Of a stretch of 46,611 nt of DNA, positions 8,439-16,303 are shown piece by piece. This DNA is from Pseudomonadota bacterium (GTDB lineage: Bacteria > Pseudomonadota > Gammaproteobacteria > Xanthomonadales > Rhodanobacteraceae). Position numbers and translations under genes: made by a program. The DNA lies in the NCBI GenBank assembly GCA_023388255.1, contig JAEWGO010000017.1:1-46611 (forward strand). The letters run 5' to 3'. The stretch's first letter is position 1, and each line of letters starts with the position of its first letter. Below the pieces are notes generated by a model. It did not search any database. It was not told the DNA's origin and was given only the letters and a program-made list of their open reading frames with translations.

Positions 8439-9919
8439 CCGCGCAAGCCGAGTCGCTTGCGTTCCATCCGGCGCAGGAACTCGTCCATGATGCGGCGGTA
8501 CAGGTCCTCGCCGAGATAGGCGTCCTCGACGCCGGCGTCGATCGAGGGGTTGTCGTTGACTTCGATGATGACCGCGCGGTCGCCGGCCTGCTTCAGGTCG
8601 ACGCCGTACAAGCCGTCGCCGATCGGCGCGGTTGCGCGCAACGCGAGCTTCACGACCTCCGACGGTGCCTCGCGCACCGGCAAGGTCTCGAAGCCGCCGG
8701 ATTTCGCCGTGCCCTTGGCGCCGTGGTTGTAGATCTGCCAATGGCCGCGCGACATGTAGTACTTGCACGCATACAGCGGCTCGCGGTTGAGGATGCCGAT
8801 GCGCCAGTCGAAGTCGGTGAACATGAACTCCTGCGCGAGCACCAGCGCCGTGTGCTGGAACAGGTCGTCGACCGCCTTCTTGAGTTGATCTGCGTTCTCG
8901 ACCTTGACGATGCCGCGCGAGAACGAGCCGTCCGGGATCTTCAGCACGATCGGGAAGCCGAGCAAGTCGGGCAGCTCGGCGAGTTTCTTCGGCTCGTCGC
9001 GATAGAGGATCTCGGTGCGCGGCGTGGGCAGCTTGCGCGACTTCATCAGATCGTTCAGATAGATCTTGTTCGTGCACTTCAAGATCGAACTCGGGTCGTC
9101 GATGACGACCATGTCCTCTTTTTCCGCCTTGTTGGCGAAGCGATAGGTATGGTTGTCGAGCGCGGTCGTCTCGCGGATGAACAGGCCGTCGTACTCGGCC
9201 AGCCGGGTGTAGTCGTTCTTCGAGAGCGCATCGACCTCGATGCCGAGTTCGGCGCCGGCTTCGACGAAGGCCTTCAGCGCGCGTTTGTTCGACGGCGGCA
9301 TAGGATCGTTCGGGTCGACCAGCATCGCGATGTCGAAGCGGAACTTCCTGCGTGCGCGCGGCTTGCGCCAGAGTTTCTTCGAGAACTTGTCGAGCGCCTG
9401 CGCGAAACCGTCCTCCTGCGGATCGGACAAGGTGTGCAGCCCGGTCGGCTTGATCGCGGCGATCTGCCAGACGCGCTCGCGTTCGAACTCGATGCGCAGG
9501 ATGGGGCACGGGAACGTCTCGAACACTTGGCGCGCGAGATCCTCCAGCGCCGGATACGAGGTTTCGCCGAAATACACCAGCACGCCGAAGTCGGTCGTGT
9601 CGCGTCCGCCGGCCGGCAGGAACTTGCCGAGCTTGGCGTTGAGATCCTCGATGTCGAGGCCGTACAGCGAGCGCCGGCGCAGGTCGTTGATCGCGCGCAC
9701 CGACGGAATCACCTTGTGTCCGCGAGCCTCGGCCAGCAGCGAGACGTAATACCCGGTGCCAAGGTACTTGTAGCTGCGGCAGAGATTGATGACCTGGGTG
9801 CGCTCGTCGTCGGCGCCGATCGCCTCCTTGAGGTAATCCTGCGCGGTGACGACGTTGTCGGATGGGTAGTACGAGCCCCAGTCCGAGGCTTTTTCAACGA
9901 CGATGACGAGCCGGCTCAT
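8435..9919 (-). CDS. RimK-type ATP-grasp ligase with RLAN N-terminal domain
   Basis: A 494-aa protein. The N-terminal ~200 residues resemble the RimK-like ATP-grasp N-terminal (RLAN) domain (RLVIVVEKASDWGSYYPSDNV). The C-terminal half is an ATP-grasp fold: a FPIVLKIPDGSFSRGI nucleotide-binding loop (about residues 324-339), a KYYMSRGHWQIYNH segment, GLYGVDLKQAGDRAVIIEVNDNPSIDAG with the metal-binding Glu and Asn, and a basic C-terminus. ATP-grasp ligases of this group join an amino acid or peptide to a carboxylate through an acyl-phosphate. The substrate is unknown. The gene is divergent from a GNAT acetyltransferase of the type that elsewhere accompanies RLAN-RimK proteins, suggesting a joint peptide-modifying pathway (inference). 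Confidence 0.9.
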   Translation of the reverse strand: MSRLVIVVEKASDWGSYYPSDNVVTAQDYLKEAIGADDERTQVINLCRSYKYLGTGYYVSLLAEARGHKVIPSVRAINDLRRRSLYGLDIEDLNAKLGKFLPAGGRDTTDFGVLVYFGETSYPALEDLARQVFETFPCPILRIEFERERVWQIAAIKPTGLHTLSDPQEDGFAQALDKFSKKLWRKPRARRKFRFDIAMLVDPNDPMPPSNKRALKAFVEAGAELGIEVDALSKNDYTRLAEYDGLFIRETTALDNHTYRFANKAEKEDMVVIDDPSSILKCTNKIYLNDLMKSRKLPTPRTEILYRDEPKKLAELPDLLGFPIVLKIPDGSFSRGIVKVENADQLKKAVDDLFQHTALVLAQEFMFTDFDWRIGILNREPLYACKYYMSRGHWQIYNHGAKGTAKSGGFETLPVREAPSEVVKLALRATAPIGDGLYGVDLKQAGDRAVIIEVNDNPSIDAGVEDAYLGEDLYRRIMDEFLRRMERKRLGLRG

Positions 9920-10072
9920 GCGGAACGTTTGCTTGGAAGGTTCGAGAGGCCGAGCCTCTTCGGTCCGTCAAGGGACGGGCGCGGAGGACGGCGGAAAGGG
10001 CAGGTCGGTACTGGAGAGAGGCCATTTTCGGCGCGAAGTTTGACACAGCATCGGGCCCCCGTGCGCAGTGGA

Positions 10073-10107
10073 TTCATGCACGCTTCGTGCGATGAAGCGT
10101 GCATGAA
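10073..10107. promoter_or_regulatory. 14-bp perfect inverted repeat between ATP-grasp and GNAT genes
   Basis: TTCATGCACGCTTC (10073-10086) and GAAGCGTGCATGAA (10094-10107) are exact reverse complements separated by 7 bp. The element sits in the 263-bp interval between the divergent ligase gene (start 9919) and GNAT gene (start 10183). A TTGACA hexamer lies at 10040-10045 without a recognisable -10. No U-tract follows on either strand, which argues against a simple terminator. It could be a shared operator or a REP-like hairpin. Confidence 0.5.
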
Positions 10108-10182
10108 CAATGCCGCGCGAAAGCATTGCGACAGGCCGATCACGCGACTAGTCTGCGCGCCGTGTTGGCCCCCATCCAGACC

Positions 10183-10689
10183 ATGCCCGAACCCGTCGTG
10201 ACGAGCGCCGCGCATATCCGCCGCGCGACGATCGACGACCTCGATGCGCTGGTCGAACTGGAGAATTCCGCGTTCGCGATCGAACGCATGAGCGCGCGCC
10301 AGTGGCGCCGGCACCTGGAAAGCCTCACGGCGGAAATTTTCATTGCAACCCGCGATCGCCAGGTCGTCGGTGCGGCCGTCGTGTTCTTCCGTCGCACCAA
10401 CCCGATTGCGCGGCTGTACTCGATCGCGGTCGCCGCCAGCGAACGCGGTCGCGGCGTTGGCGACATGCTGCTGGCATCGGCCGAGCTGGCTGCGCGTCGG
10501 CGTGGCAGTCGTGCGTTGCGGCTGGAGGTGCGCACCGACAATGCGACCGCGCAGCGACTCTACGAACGCCACGGCTATCGCCGCTTCGGCCAGCGCGTGG
10601 GCTACTACGAAGACGGACAGGACGCGCTGCGCTACGAAAAAGCACTCACCGACGCGCGCGAACCGCGGCTGCAGGCGATGCGCTCCTGA
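10183..10689 (+). CDS. GNAT N-acetyltransferase, RimI-like
   Basis: A 168-aa GNAT-fold acetyltransferase. IRRATIDDLDALVELE forms the N-terminal strand and helix, LYSIAVAASERGRGVGDMLL carries the acetyl-CoA pyrophosphate loop (R-G-R-G-V-G), and LRLEVRTDNATAQRLYERHG gives the usual C-terminal strand/helix signature. It resembles the N-terminal GNAT part of proteins elsewhere fused to a C39 peptidase and found beside RLAN-RimK genes; here there is no peptidase domain. The chosen start is ATG 10183, just before the conserved part. Upstream in-frame codons (ATG 10099) would place the start within the palindrome. Likely acetylates an amino group on a peptide or small molecule; the target is unknown. 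Confidence 0.88.
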   Translation: MPEPVVTSAAHIRRATIDDLDALVELENSAFAIERMSARQWRRHLESLTAEIFIATRDRQVVGAAVVFFRRTNPIARLYSIAVAASERGRGVGDMLLASAELAARRRGSRALRLEVRTDNATAQRLYERHGYRRFGQRVGYYEDGQDALRYEKALTDAREPRLQAMRS

Positions 10690-10733
10690 GCGGCGGCGAG
10701 CTGCGCGGGACTTCAGTCCGGCTTTGTCTTCGC

Positions 10734-11411
10734 CTACCGATTCGCTTGTTGCAGCAGCGCCGTAGTGGCGGCATCGGCGGGTCGCGCGACGAGACCGCCG
10801 GCGGCGGCCAGCGAGACCGTGTAGCGACCGCCATCGACCAGCGGCAGGTATGCGGCGCTGCCGTAGTCCGCGTCGACCCACGGCAACCAGTGCGGGAAAC
10901 GCTGCTTCAGATGCCACAGATCGAATAGCCGGTCCGGCGACAGCGCGACCACGCTCCTGGGCGCTTCGCGCTCGACCGCGATGTCGCGATAACGCCCGCT
11001 GATGCGATCGAGCTGATACAGCGGCGGCGCGCCGAGAACGACCGCGCGCACGTCCCACTTGATGACGCGCGCATCGAGCTGCCAATCGTCGCCGGACAAT
11101 TCCACCTCGCGCTGTGTGCCGTCCGGCAAGCGGATCGTCACTGCGTATCGCTGCGGACCGAGCGCGTGTGCCTCCAGTTGCGCGACCTGCGCTTCCGAGG
11201 TCAGGCGCTGATAGCCGATCAGGGCCGTGCCGACGACGGCGCCCAGCAGCGCGAGCAATGTGAACACAAGACTCCATAGCAGGCGATGACAAGCCGCGAA
11301 GCGCCTTCGCACCATCCAGTGCCGGCGTGCATGCGTGGCCTGCGCCAGCGCGAGCAGCGCGCAGGCGGCGGCAAAGGCGAACAAGGCGAGCAGCAAGGGA
11401 GTCAGTGTCAT
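10734..11411 (-). CDS. Membrane protein of unknown function (two N-terminal helices)
   Basis: A 225-aa protein with two N-terminal membrane helices (about residues 4-25 and 45-67) and a C-terminal extracytoplasmic domain of about 155 residues that is rich in beta-strand patterns (YAVTIRLPDGTQREVELSG, YLPLVDGGRYTVSL). Similar proteins in related genomes are, from memory, often labelled 'multidrug transporter', but no transporter fold is visible and that label should not be trusted. Start ATG 11411 is divergent from lptM, with a shared ~70-bp upstream region. Function unknown. Confidence 0.75.
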   Translation of the reverse strand: MTLTPLLLALFAFAAACALLALAQATHARRHWMVRRRFAACHRLLWSLVFTLLALLGAVVGTALIGYQRLTSEAQVAQLEAHALGPQRYAVTIRLPDGTQREVELSGDDWQLDARVIKWDVRAVVLGAPPLYQLDRISGRYRDIAVEREAPRSVVALSPDRLFDLWHLKQRFPHWLPWVDADYGSAAYLPLVDGGRYTVSLAAAGGLVARPADAATTALLQQANR

Positions 11412-11447
11412 GCGCCGAGCTTAGCGGTTGCCGCGTCGATGCGACGT

Positions 11448-11453
11448 TATACT
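11448..11453 (+). promoter_or_regulatory. Candidate -10 box for lptM-dapF
   Basis: TATACT (5 of 6 matches to the sigma70 -10 consensus) lies 28 nt before the lptM start codon and in the divergent interval. No good -35 is seen at 16-18 bp; CGGTTG at 11425-11430 is the only partial candidate. Confidence 0.3.
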
Positions 11454-11480
11454 GCGCACGAACCAATGCCGGAATTGCCC

Positions 11481-11630
11481 ATGCCGCTTCGTCGCCTTCT
11501 TCCGCTCCTGCTGATTGCGCTGGCGCTGGCCGCGTGCGGCAACAAGGGGCCGCTGGTCAAGCCGCCGGCCAAGCCGGACACACAGGCCACCGCGCCCGCA
11601 CCCGTGGCTGCGGAACCCGGCGGCCACTGA
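11481..11630 (+). CDS. lptM: LptM-type small lipoprotein (YifL family)
   Basis: A 49-aa lipoprotein. A lipobox LAAC with Cys19 closes a typical signal peptide, and the mature protein begins CGNKGPLVKPP, the short CGxKGPL signature of the LptM (YifL) family, followed by a Pro/Ala tail. LptM is an outer-membrane lipoprotein that helps LptD acquire its native disulfides in the LPS-export translocon (known for E. coli). Start ATG 11481 gives the shortest proper signal peptide; ATG 11466 is also in frame. The order lptM-dapF-DUF484-xerC is the same as in E. coli, which strongly supports the call. Confidence 0.88.
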   Translation: MPLRRLLPLLLIALALAACGNKGPLVKPPAKPDTQATAPAPVAAEPGGH

Positions 11631-11641
11631 GCGCGATTGCG

Positions 11642-12490
11642 GTGGGCCTGCGCTTCAGCAAGATGCATGGACTCGGCAACGACTTCGTCGTCGTCGACTG
11701 CCGCGAACATCCGCTCGCGCTCGATAGGCAAGCGATACGCCGCCTCGGCGACCGTCATTTCGGCGTCGGTTTCGACCAGTTGCTGACGATCGAACCGGCG
11801 CGCGACGCGTCCTGCTCGTTCGCCTACGGCATCTGGAATACCGACGGCACGGAATCCGGCCAATGCGGCAACGGCCTGCGCTGCGTCGCGCGCTGGCTCG
11901 CGCGCGATGGTGTGCTTGCGCCGGGCCTGACGCGGCTCGAAAGTCCGTCTGGCCCGGTCACGGTCGAGCTGCTCGACGGTGGCGGCGTACGTGCGGAAAT
12001 GGGCGAACCGCGCTTCGAGCCGGATCGGATACCGTTGCTCGTCGACGCTTCCGCGATCGATGCGCCGAACGCGGCGTATGCGATCGACGTTGCGGGCCGC
12101 GAGGTGCGGATCGGCGCCGTGTCGATGGGCAATCCGCATGCGGTGGTCGAGGTCGACGACGTCGCGCAGGCATCGGTCGAGGCACTCGGCGCGCAGATCG
12201 AACACGCATCGGCATTTCCGCAAGGCTGCAATGTCGGTTTTGCGCAAATTCTCGCACGCGATGCGATCGCCTTGCGTGTATGGGAGCGCGGCGTCGGCGC
12301 AACGCTGGCCTGCGGCAGCGGTGCCTGCGCCGCGGTGGCGGTGTTGCGCCAGCGCGGCAAGGTCGATGCGGCGGTGCGCGTCGCATTGCCCGGCGGCGAA
12401 CTCGGCATCGAGTGGGAAGGCCCGGGCCATGCGCTATGGATGAGCGGGCCGGCCGCGTTCGTGTTCGAGGGTGAGTACAGTGGCGGGTAG
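11642..12490 (+). CDS. dapF: Diaminopimelate epimerase
   Basis: A 282-aa protein, close to the family's ~274. It converts LL-diaminopimelate to the meso form for lysine and peptidoglycan. Two catalytic Cys are present: Cys75 in ESGQCGNGLRC and Cys224 in TLACGSGACA, a PLP-independent two-base racemase pair. The conserved MHGLGNDFVVVD (from residue 8) follows a short LRFSK strand. Because that strand belongs to the fold, the start was set at GTG 11642 rather than at ATG 11663. The gene begins 11 nt after lptM. Many upstream in-frame codons are open but belong to shadows of lptM. Confidence 0.96.
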   Translation: MGLRFSKMHGLGNDFVVVDCREHPLALDRQAIRRLGDRHFGVGFDQLLTIEPARDASCSFAYGIWNTDGTESGQCGNGLRCVARWLARDGVLAPGLTRLESPSGPVTVELLDGGGVRAEMGEPRFEPDRIPLLVDASAIDAPNAAYAIDVAGREVRIGAVSMGNPHAVVEVDDVAQASVEALGAQIEHASAFPQGCNVGFAQILARDAIALRVWERGVGATLACGSGACAAVAVLRQRGKVDAAVRVALPGGELGIEWEGPGHALWMSGPAAFVFEGEYSGG

Positions 12491-12544
12491 CGCAACAGCA
12501 TCATCCCCTGCAACCGGTCGATGGCCGCAATCAACGAGGAAGCC

Positions 12545-13225
12545 ATGAGCGAACTCAGCGTCAAGGAAGGTCTGGATGCGATGGAGGTCGCGAGCTACCT
12601 GCGTCGCCACCCCGCATTCCTCAACGAATTCCCGGATCTGGCATTGGCCCTGGTGGTGCCGCGCGATCAGGGCTCGGCCGCGTCGCTGGCGAGCTACCAG
12701 CTCGATGTGCTGCGCGACAAGAACCGCGAGCTGAATCGTCGCCTGCACGAGTTGATCGAGATCGCGCACGAGAACGAGCAACTGATGGTGCGCGTGCATA
12801 CGCTGACCTTGGCACTGATGCGTGCGCGCACCTTGCCCGAAACGGTCACGTCGATCACCGCTGCGTTGACCGAGGACTTCAGCACCGACTTCGTGCGCCT
12901 CGTGCTGTTCCGCGCCGATCCAGAGCTTCCGGCCGCGCCATGGCTGATCGCCGAACCGGCCGGCACCGCCGCGTTCCCGGCGTTCGCCGAGTTCTTCAAA
13001 CGCGCCGAGCCGCTGTGCGGCCGCCTGCAGCAGGAAAAGCTCGATGTGCTGTTCGGCGATCATGCGGTCGAAGTGCATTCGGCCGTGCTGATTCCGATCG
13101 GTGCAGCCGGCATGCTTGCGATCGGCAGCCACGATCCGAACCGCTTCCATCCGGGCATGGGCACGGTGTTCCTGAAGCTGATCGGCGAGGCCGTGTCGAC
13201 CGCGCTCGCACGCTTCCCGGCCTGA
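12545..13225 (+). CDS. DUF484 family protein (YigA-like)
   Basis: A 226-aa protein of the DUF484 family. The N-terminus (VASYLRRHPAFLNEFPDLALAL) is the typical 'YLRxHPxFF' opening. A helical, probably coiled-coil linker at about residues 45-85 (LDVLRDKNRELNRRLHELIEIAHENE) leads into a GAF-like C-terminal half (SAVLIPIGAAGMLAIGS, HPGMGTVFLKLIGEAV). The family is encoded between dapF and xerC in many Gammaproteobacteria and has no settled function. The frame opens at ATG 12521, but GAGGA (12536-12540) directly precedes ATG 12545. Confidence 0.88.
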   Translation: MSELSVKEGLDAMEVASYLRRHPAFLNEFPDLALALVVPRDQGSAASLASYQLDVLRDKNRELNRRLHELIEIAHENEQLMVRVHTLTLALMRARTLPETVTSITAALTEDFSTDFVRLVLFRADPELPAAPWLIAEPAGTAAFPAFAEFFKRAEPLCGRLQQEKLDVLFGDHAVEVHSAVLIPIGAAGMLAIGSHDPNRFHPGMGTVFLKLIGEAVSTALARFPA

Positions 13226-13251
13226 GCGCGGATCGCCGCCACGCCCACGCG

Positions 13252-14172
13252 ATGAATGCCGTCGCGCAAGCGCTCGCCGATGCGGAGCTCGCCACCGCGG
13301 TCGACCGCTTCCTCGCCTATCTGCGTGGCGAGCGGCAGTATTCGCCGAGCACGCTCGACCACTATGCGCAGGCGCTGGTGCCGCTGACGGATTTCGCCGC
13401 GCAGCAGGGCGTGCGCCGCTGGCGCGATCTCAAACCGGACCAGGCGCAATCACTGCTCGCGCAGCAGCATCGCGAGCGCAAATACGCGCCGTCGACCTTG
13501 CGCGGCATCGCCTCGGCCTGGCGCAGTTTCTTCCGCTTCCTCGCGCGCGAGGGCGAGGTGGCGACGAATCCGGCGATCGGTCTGCGTTCGCCGAAGGTAC
13601 GCCGCAAGCTGCCCGAGGTGCTCGATGCCGACGAGATGGTGCAGCTCGTCGAGGTGCCCGGCGACGATGCCGAAGCGGTGCGTGACCGTGCGCTGCTGGA
13701 ACTGCTGTATTCGAGCGGCCTGCGCGTGGCGGAGTTGTGCGGCATGCGCTGGAAGGATCTTGATGTCGATGACGGCCTTCTGCGCGTGACCGGCAAGGGC
13801 AACAAGACGCGCATCGTGCCGGTCGGCACGAAGGCGCTTGCCGCGCTGGCGGCATTGCGTGAGCAGGATGGCTGCGGCGACGACGACCCACTTGTGCGCG
13901 GCGCGCGCGGTGCGCCGCTGACGCCGAACGGCGTGCGCGCGCGGCTCAAGCGCCGCGCGCAGGAGCAGGGCGTGTGGAAGCGCGTCTACCCGCATCTGCT
14001 GCGCCATTCCTGCGCGAGCCACTTGCTCGAATCGTCGGGTGATTTGCGCGCTGTGCAGGAACTGCTCGGCCACGCCGACATCGGCACCACGCAGATCTAC
14101 ACGCACCTGGATTTCCAGCATCTGGCCAAGGTTTACGACGCGGCGCATCCGCGCGCGCGACGCAAGCCGTAG
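13252..14172 (+). CDS. xerC: Tyrosine recombinase XerC
   Basis: A 306-aa site-specific tyrosine recombinase that acts with XerD at dif to resolve chromosome dimers. The N-terminal SAM-like core-binding domain spans about residues 12-100 (FLAYLRGERQYSPSTLDHY). The catalytic domain carries the full set: Arg158 (SSGLRVAEL), Lys182 (GKGNK), His248 and Arg251 (HLLRHSCASHLL), His274 (LLGHADIGTTQ) and nucleophile Tyr283 (IYTHLDF). Start ATG 13252 lies 26 nt after the DUF484 gene. The dapF-DUF484-xerC order matches E. coli and separates it from XerD or integrases. Confidence 0.95.
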   Translation: MNAVAQALADAELATAVDRFLAYLRGERQYSPSTLDHYAQALVPLTDFAAQQGVRRWRDLKPDQAQSLLAQQHRERKYAPSTLRGIASAWRSFFRFLAREGEVATNPAIGLRSPKVRRKLPEVLDADEMVQLVEVPGDDAEAVRDRALLELLYSSGLRVAELCGMRWKDLDVDDGLLRVTGKGNKTRIVPVGTKALAALAALREQDGCGDDDPLVRGARGAPLTPNGVRARLKRRAQEQGVWKRVYPHLLRHSCASHLLESSGDLRAVQELLGHADIGTTQIYTHLDFQHLAKVYDAAHPRARRKP

Positions 14173-14256
14173 GCCAGGCGCACTCGACCGGCCGGCCTGG
14201 CGGTTCGCGGCCATGGTCTGGCGCAGCACATCACTCGGGCAGCGACGTGCCGCTGC

Positions 14257-14284
14257 CTTGGAATCCGCGGCCACGTCCCCACCT
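14257..14284 (+). promoter_or_regulatory. Sigma32-like heat-shock promoter of hslVU
   Basis: CTTGGAA (14257-14263), a 13-bp spacer, then CCCCACCT (14277-14284). The RpoH consensus is CTTGAAA, 11-16 bp, CCCCATNT, so each box has one mismatch. A start about 7 nt downstream would fall near 14291, some 20 nt before the hslV ATG. E. coli hslVU is sigma32-dependent, which fits. Confidence 0.7.
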
Positions 14285-14311
14285 CATCGTTTTTCCCAAA
14301 GGATGCGCGGG

Positions 14312-14845
14312 ATGGAAAGCTTCCACGCCACCACCATCGTCTCCGTGCGTCGCGGCGAGCGCGTCGTGATAGGCGGCGACGGCCAGGTCACGCTCGGCAA
14401 CACGGTCATGAAGGCGAACGCGCGCAAGATCCGCCGCCTCGGCAAGGGCGACGTGCTCGCCGGTTTCGCCGGCGCGACCGCCGATGCGTTCACGTTGTTC
14501 GAACTGTTCGAGCAGAAGCTCGACAAGCACGGCGGCAACCTCACGCGCGCCGCCGTCGAACTGGCCAAGGACTGGCGCACCGAGCGTCGTCTTGGACGGC
14601 TTGAGGCGATGCTCGCGGTCGCCGACAAGACCAGTTCGCTGCTGATCTCCGGCAACGGCGACGTGCTGGAACCGGAGAACGGCCTGATCGCGATCGGCTC
14701 CGGCGGCCCGTTCGCGCTTGCGGCGGCGAAGGCATTGCTCGAACACACCGAGCTCGATCCGCGCGCAATTGTCGAGAAGGCGTTGAACATCGCCGGCGAC
14801 ATCTGCATCTATACCAATCACAACACGACGATCGAAGAGCTGTAG
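14312..14845 (+). CDS. hslV: ATP-dependent protease subunit HslV (ClpQ)
   Basis: A 177-aa proteolytic subunit of HslVU, a two-ring threonine peptidase. TTIVSVRRGERVVIGGDGQVTLGN is the canonical start of the mature enzyme, and Thr7 is the predicted N-terminal nucleophile. In E. coli the Thr follows the initiator Met directly; here it follows MESFHA, a short propeptide that must be removed. HATTI-type starts also occur in xanthomonad HslV. The GSGGPFALAAAKALL and NIAGDICIYTNHN segments complete the fold. AAAGGA (14298-14303) sits 8 nt before ATG 14312. Transcribed from the sigma32-like promoter. Confidence 0.96.
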   Translation: MESFHATTIVSVRRGERVVIGGDGQVTLGNTVMKANARKIRRLGKGDVLAGFAGATADAFTLFELFEQKLDKHGGNLTRAAVELAKDWRTERRLGRLEAMLAVADKTSSLLISGNGDVLEPENGLIAIGSGGPFALAAAKALLEHTELDPRAIVEKALNIAGDICIYTNHNTTIEEL

Positions 14846-14853
14846 CCCTTGCT

Positions 14854-14933
14854 CGTAATCCCGGCTCAGGCCGGGATCCATTCTCTTGTCTACCGCAAGA
14901 TCAAAATGGATTCCGGCTTGCGCCGGAATGACG
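14854..14933. repeat. VIPAQAGIH-type palindromic repeat between hslV and hslU
   Basis: Two imperfect inverted copies of a ~27-bp unit: one at 14854-14880 (core CCCGGCTCAGGCCGGG) and one at 14907-14933 (core TTCCGGCTTGCGCCGGAA). Read in frame, the element gives the familiar VIPAQAGIH and MDSGLRRNDG pseudo-peptides seen in many proteobacterial genomes. It occupies most of the 120-bp gap between hslV and hslU and opens a false N-terminal extension of hslU. It can fold into a long hairpin in the hslVU transcript. Confidence 0.85.
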
Positions 14934-14965
14934 GCAAAAAACCTCATCCGCAGATTCCGAAGCCC

Positions 14966-16303
14966 ATGTCCGAACTCACTCCTCGCGAAATCGTCAACGA
15001 ACTCGACCGCTACATCATCGGCCAGAACGCAGCCAAGCGCGCGGTCGCGATCGCGCTGCGCAATCGCTGGCGGCGCATGCAGCTTGAGCCGTCGTTGCGC
15101 GAAGAAGTCACGCCGAAGAACATCCTGATGATCGGTCCGACCGGTGTCGGCAAGACCGAGATCGCGCGGCGTCTCGCCGCGCTGGCGAATGCGCCGTTCA
15201 TCAAGGTGGAGGCGACCAAGTTCACCGAGGTCGGCTACGTCGGCAAGGACGTCGAGCAGATCATCCGCGATCTCGCCGACAGCGCGGTCAAGATGATGCG
15301 CGAGCAGGCCAAGGTGCGCGTGCGCTCGCAGGCCGAGGACCGCGCCGAGGACCGCATCCTCGATGCGCTGCTGCCGCGCCGCCAGGGCGTCGGTTTCGCC
15401 AACGAGCCGCAACCGCACGATGCCCACGCGGCCGACACGCGGCAGAAACTGCGCAAGCAATTGCGCGAGGGCGCGCTCGACGAGCGCGAGATCGAACTCG
15501 ATTTCGCGATGAACGTCGGCGTCGAGATCATGGCGCCGCCGGGCATGGAGGAAATGACCAGCCAGCTGCGCGGCATGTTCCAGTCGCTCGCCGGGCAGAA
15601 GTCGCAATCGCGCAAGCTGACCATCGCGCAGGCACGCCCGCTGCTGATCGAGGAAGAAGCCGGCAAGCTCGTCAACGACGAGGAGATCAAGACGCAGGCG
15701 ATCGCGAATGCCGAGCAGAACGGCATCGTGTTCATCGACGAGATCGACAAGATCGCGCAGCGCGGCGAGTTCAGCGGCGCAGGCGTCTCGCGCGAGGGCG
15801 TGCAGCGCGACCTGCTGCCGCTTGTCGAAGGCTCGGCGGTGTCGACCAAGTACGGCATCGTCAAGACCGACCACATCCTGTTCATCGCGTCCGGTGCGTT
15901 CTCGCTGGCCAAGCCGTCCGACCTCGTGCCGGAACTGCAGGGCCGTTTCCCGATCCGCGTCGAACTGGCCGCGCTGACCGCGGACGACTTCAAACGCATC
16001 CTGTCCGAGCCGCAGCATGCGCTGACCAAACAGTACACGGCGCTGCTCGGCACCGAAGGCGTGACCGTGGAGTTCACCGAAGACGGCATTGCTCGCCTCG
16101 CCGAGATCGCGTTCCACGTCAACGAGCGTACCGAGAACATCGGTGCGCGCCGCCTGCACACCGTGCTGGAGCGCCTGCTCGACGAGATTTCCTACATGGC
16201 TTCCGACAAGAGCGGCCAGCACTACCGCATCGACGCAGCCTATGTCGACGCACATCTCGGTGCGCTGGTCAAGGACGAAGATCTGTCGCGCTACATTCTT
16301 TGA
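14966..16303 (+). CDS. hslU: ATPase subunit HslU (ClpY)
   Basis: A 445-aa AAA+ unfoldase that feeds substrates into HslV. Walker A GPTGVGKT (57-64), pore-loop motif GYVG (90-93), an inserted I-domain (about 110-240), and Walker B IVFIDEID (254-261). The sensor-2 Arg region is near NIGARRLHTVLERLL, and the C-terminal tail LSRYIL inserts into HslV. Start ATG 14966 begins MSELTPREIVNELDRYIIGQ as in the family; the longer frame to 14849 only reads through the repeat. Both subunits are intact, so the machine should be functional. Confidence 0.97.
   Translation: MSELTPREIVNELDRYIIGQNAAKRAVAIALRNRWRRMQLEPSLREEVTPKNILMIGPTGVGKTEIARRLAALANAPFIKVEATKFTEVGYVGKDVEQIIRDLADSAVKMMREQAKVRVRSQAEDRAEDRILDALLPRRQGVGFANEPQPHDAHAADTRQKLRKQLREGALDEREIELDFAMNVGVEIMAPPGMEEMTSQLRGMFQSLAGQKSQSRKLTIAQARPLLIEEEAGKLVNDEEIKTQAIANAEQNGIVFIDEIDKIAQRGEFSGAGVSREGVQRDLLPLVEGSAVSTKYGIVKTDHILFIASGAFSLAKPSDLVPELQGRFPIRVELAALTADDFKRILSEPQHALTKQYTALLGTEGVTVEFTEDGIARLAEIAFHVNERTENIGARRLHTVLERLLDEISYMASDKSGQHYRIDAAYVDAHLGALVKDEDLSRYIL

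Noticed and set aside
14173..14201. GCCAGGC/GCCTGGC hairpin after xerC as a terminator
   Set aside because: A 15-nt loop and no T-tract; not convincing.
14849..14965. N-terminal extension of hslU beginning VIPAQAGIH
   Set aside because: It is translation of a dispersed palindromic repeat, not protein sequence.
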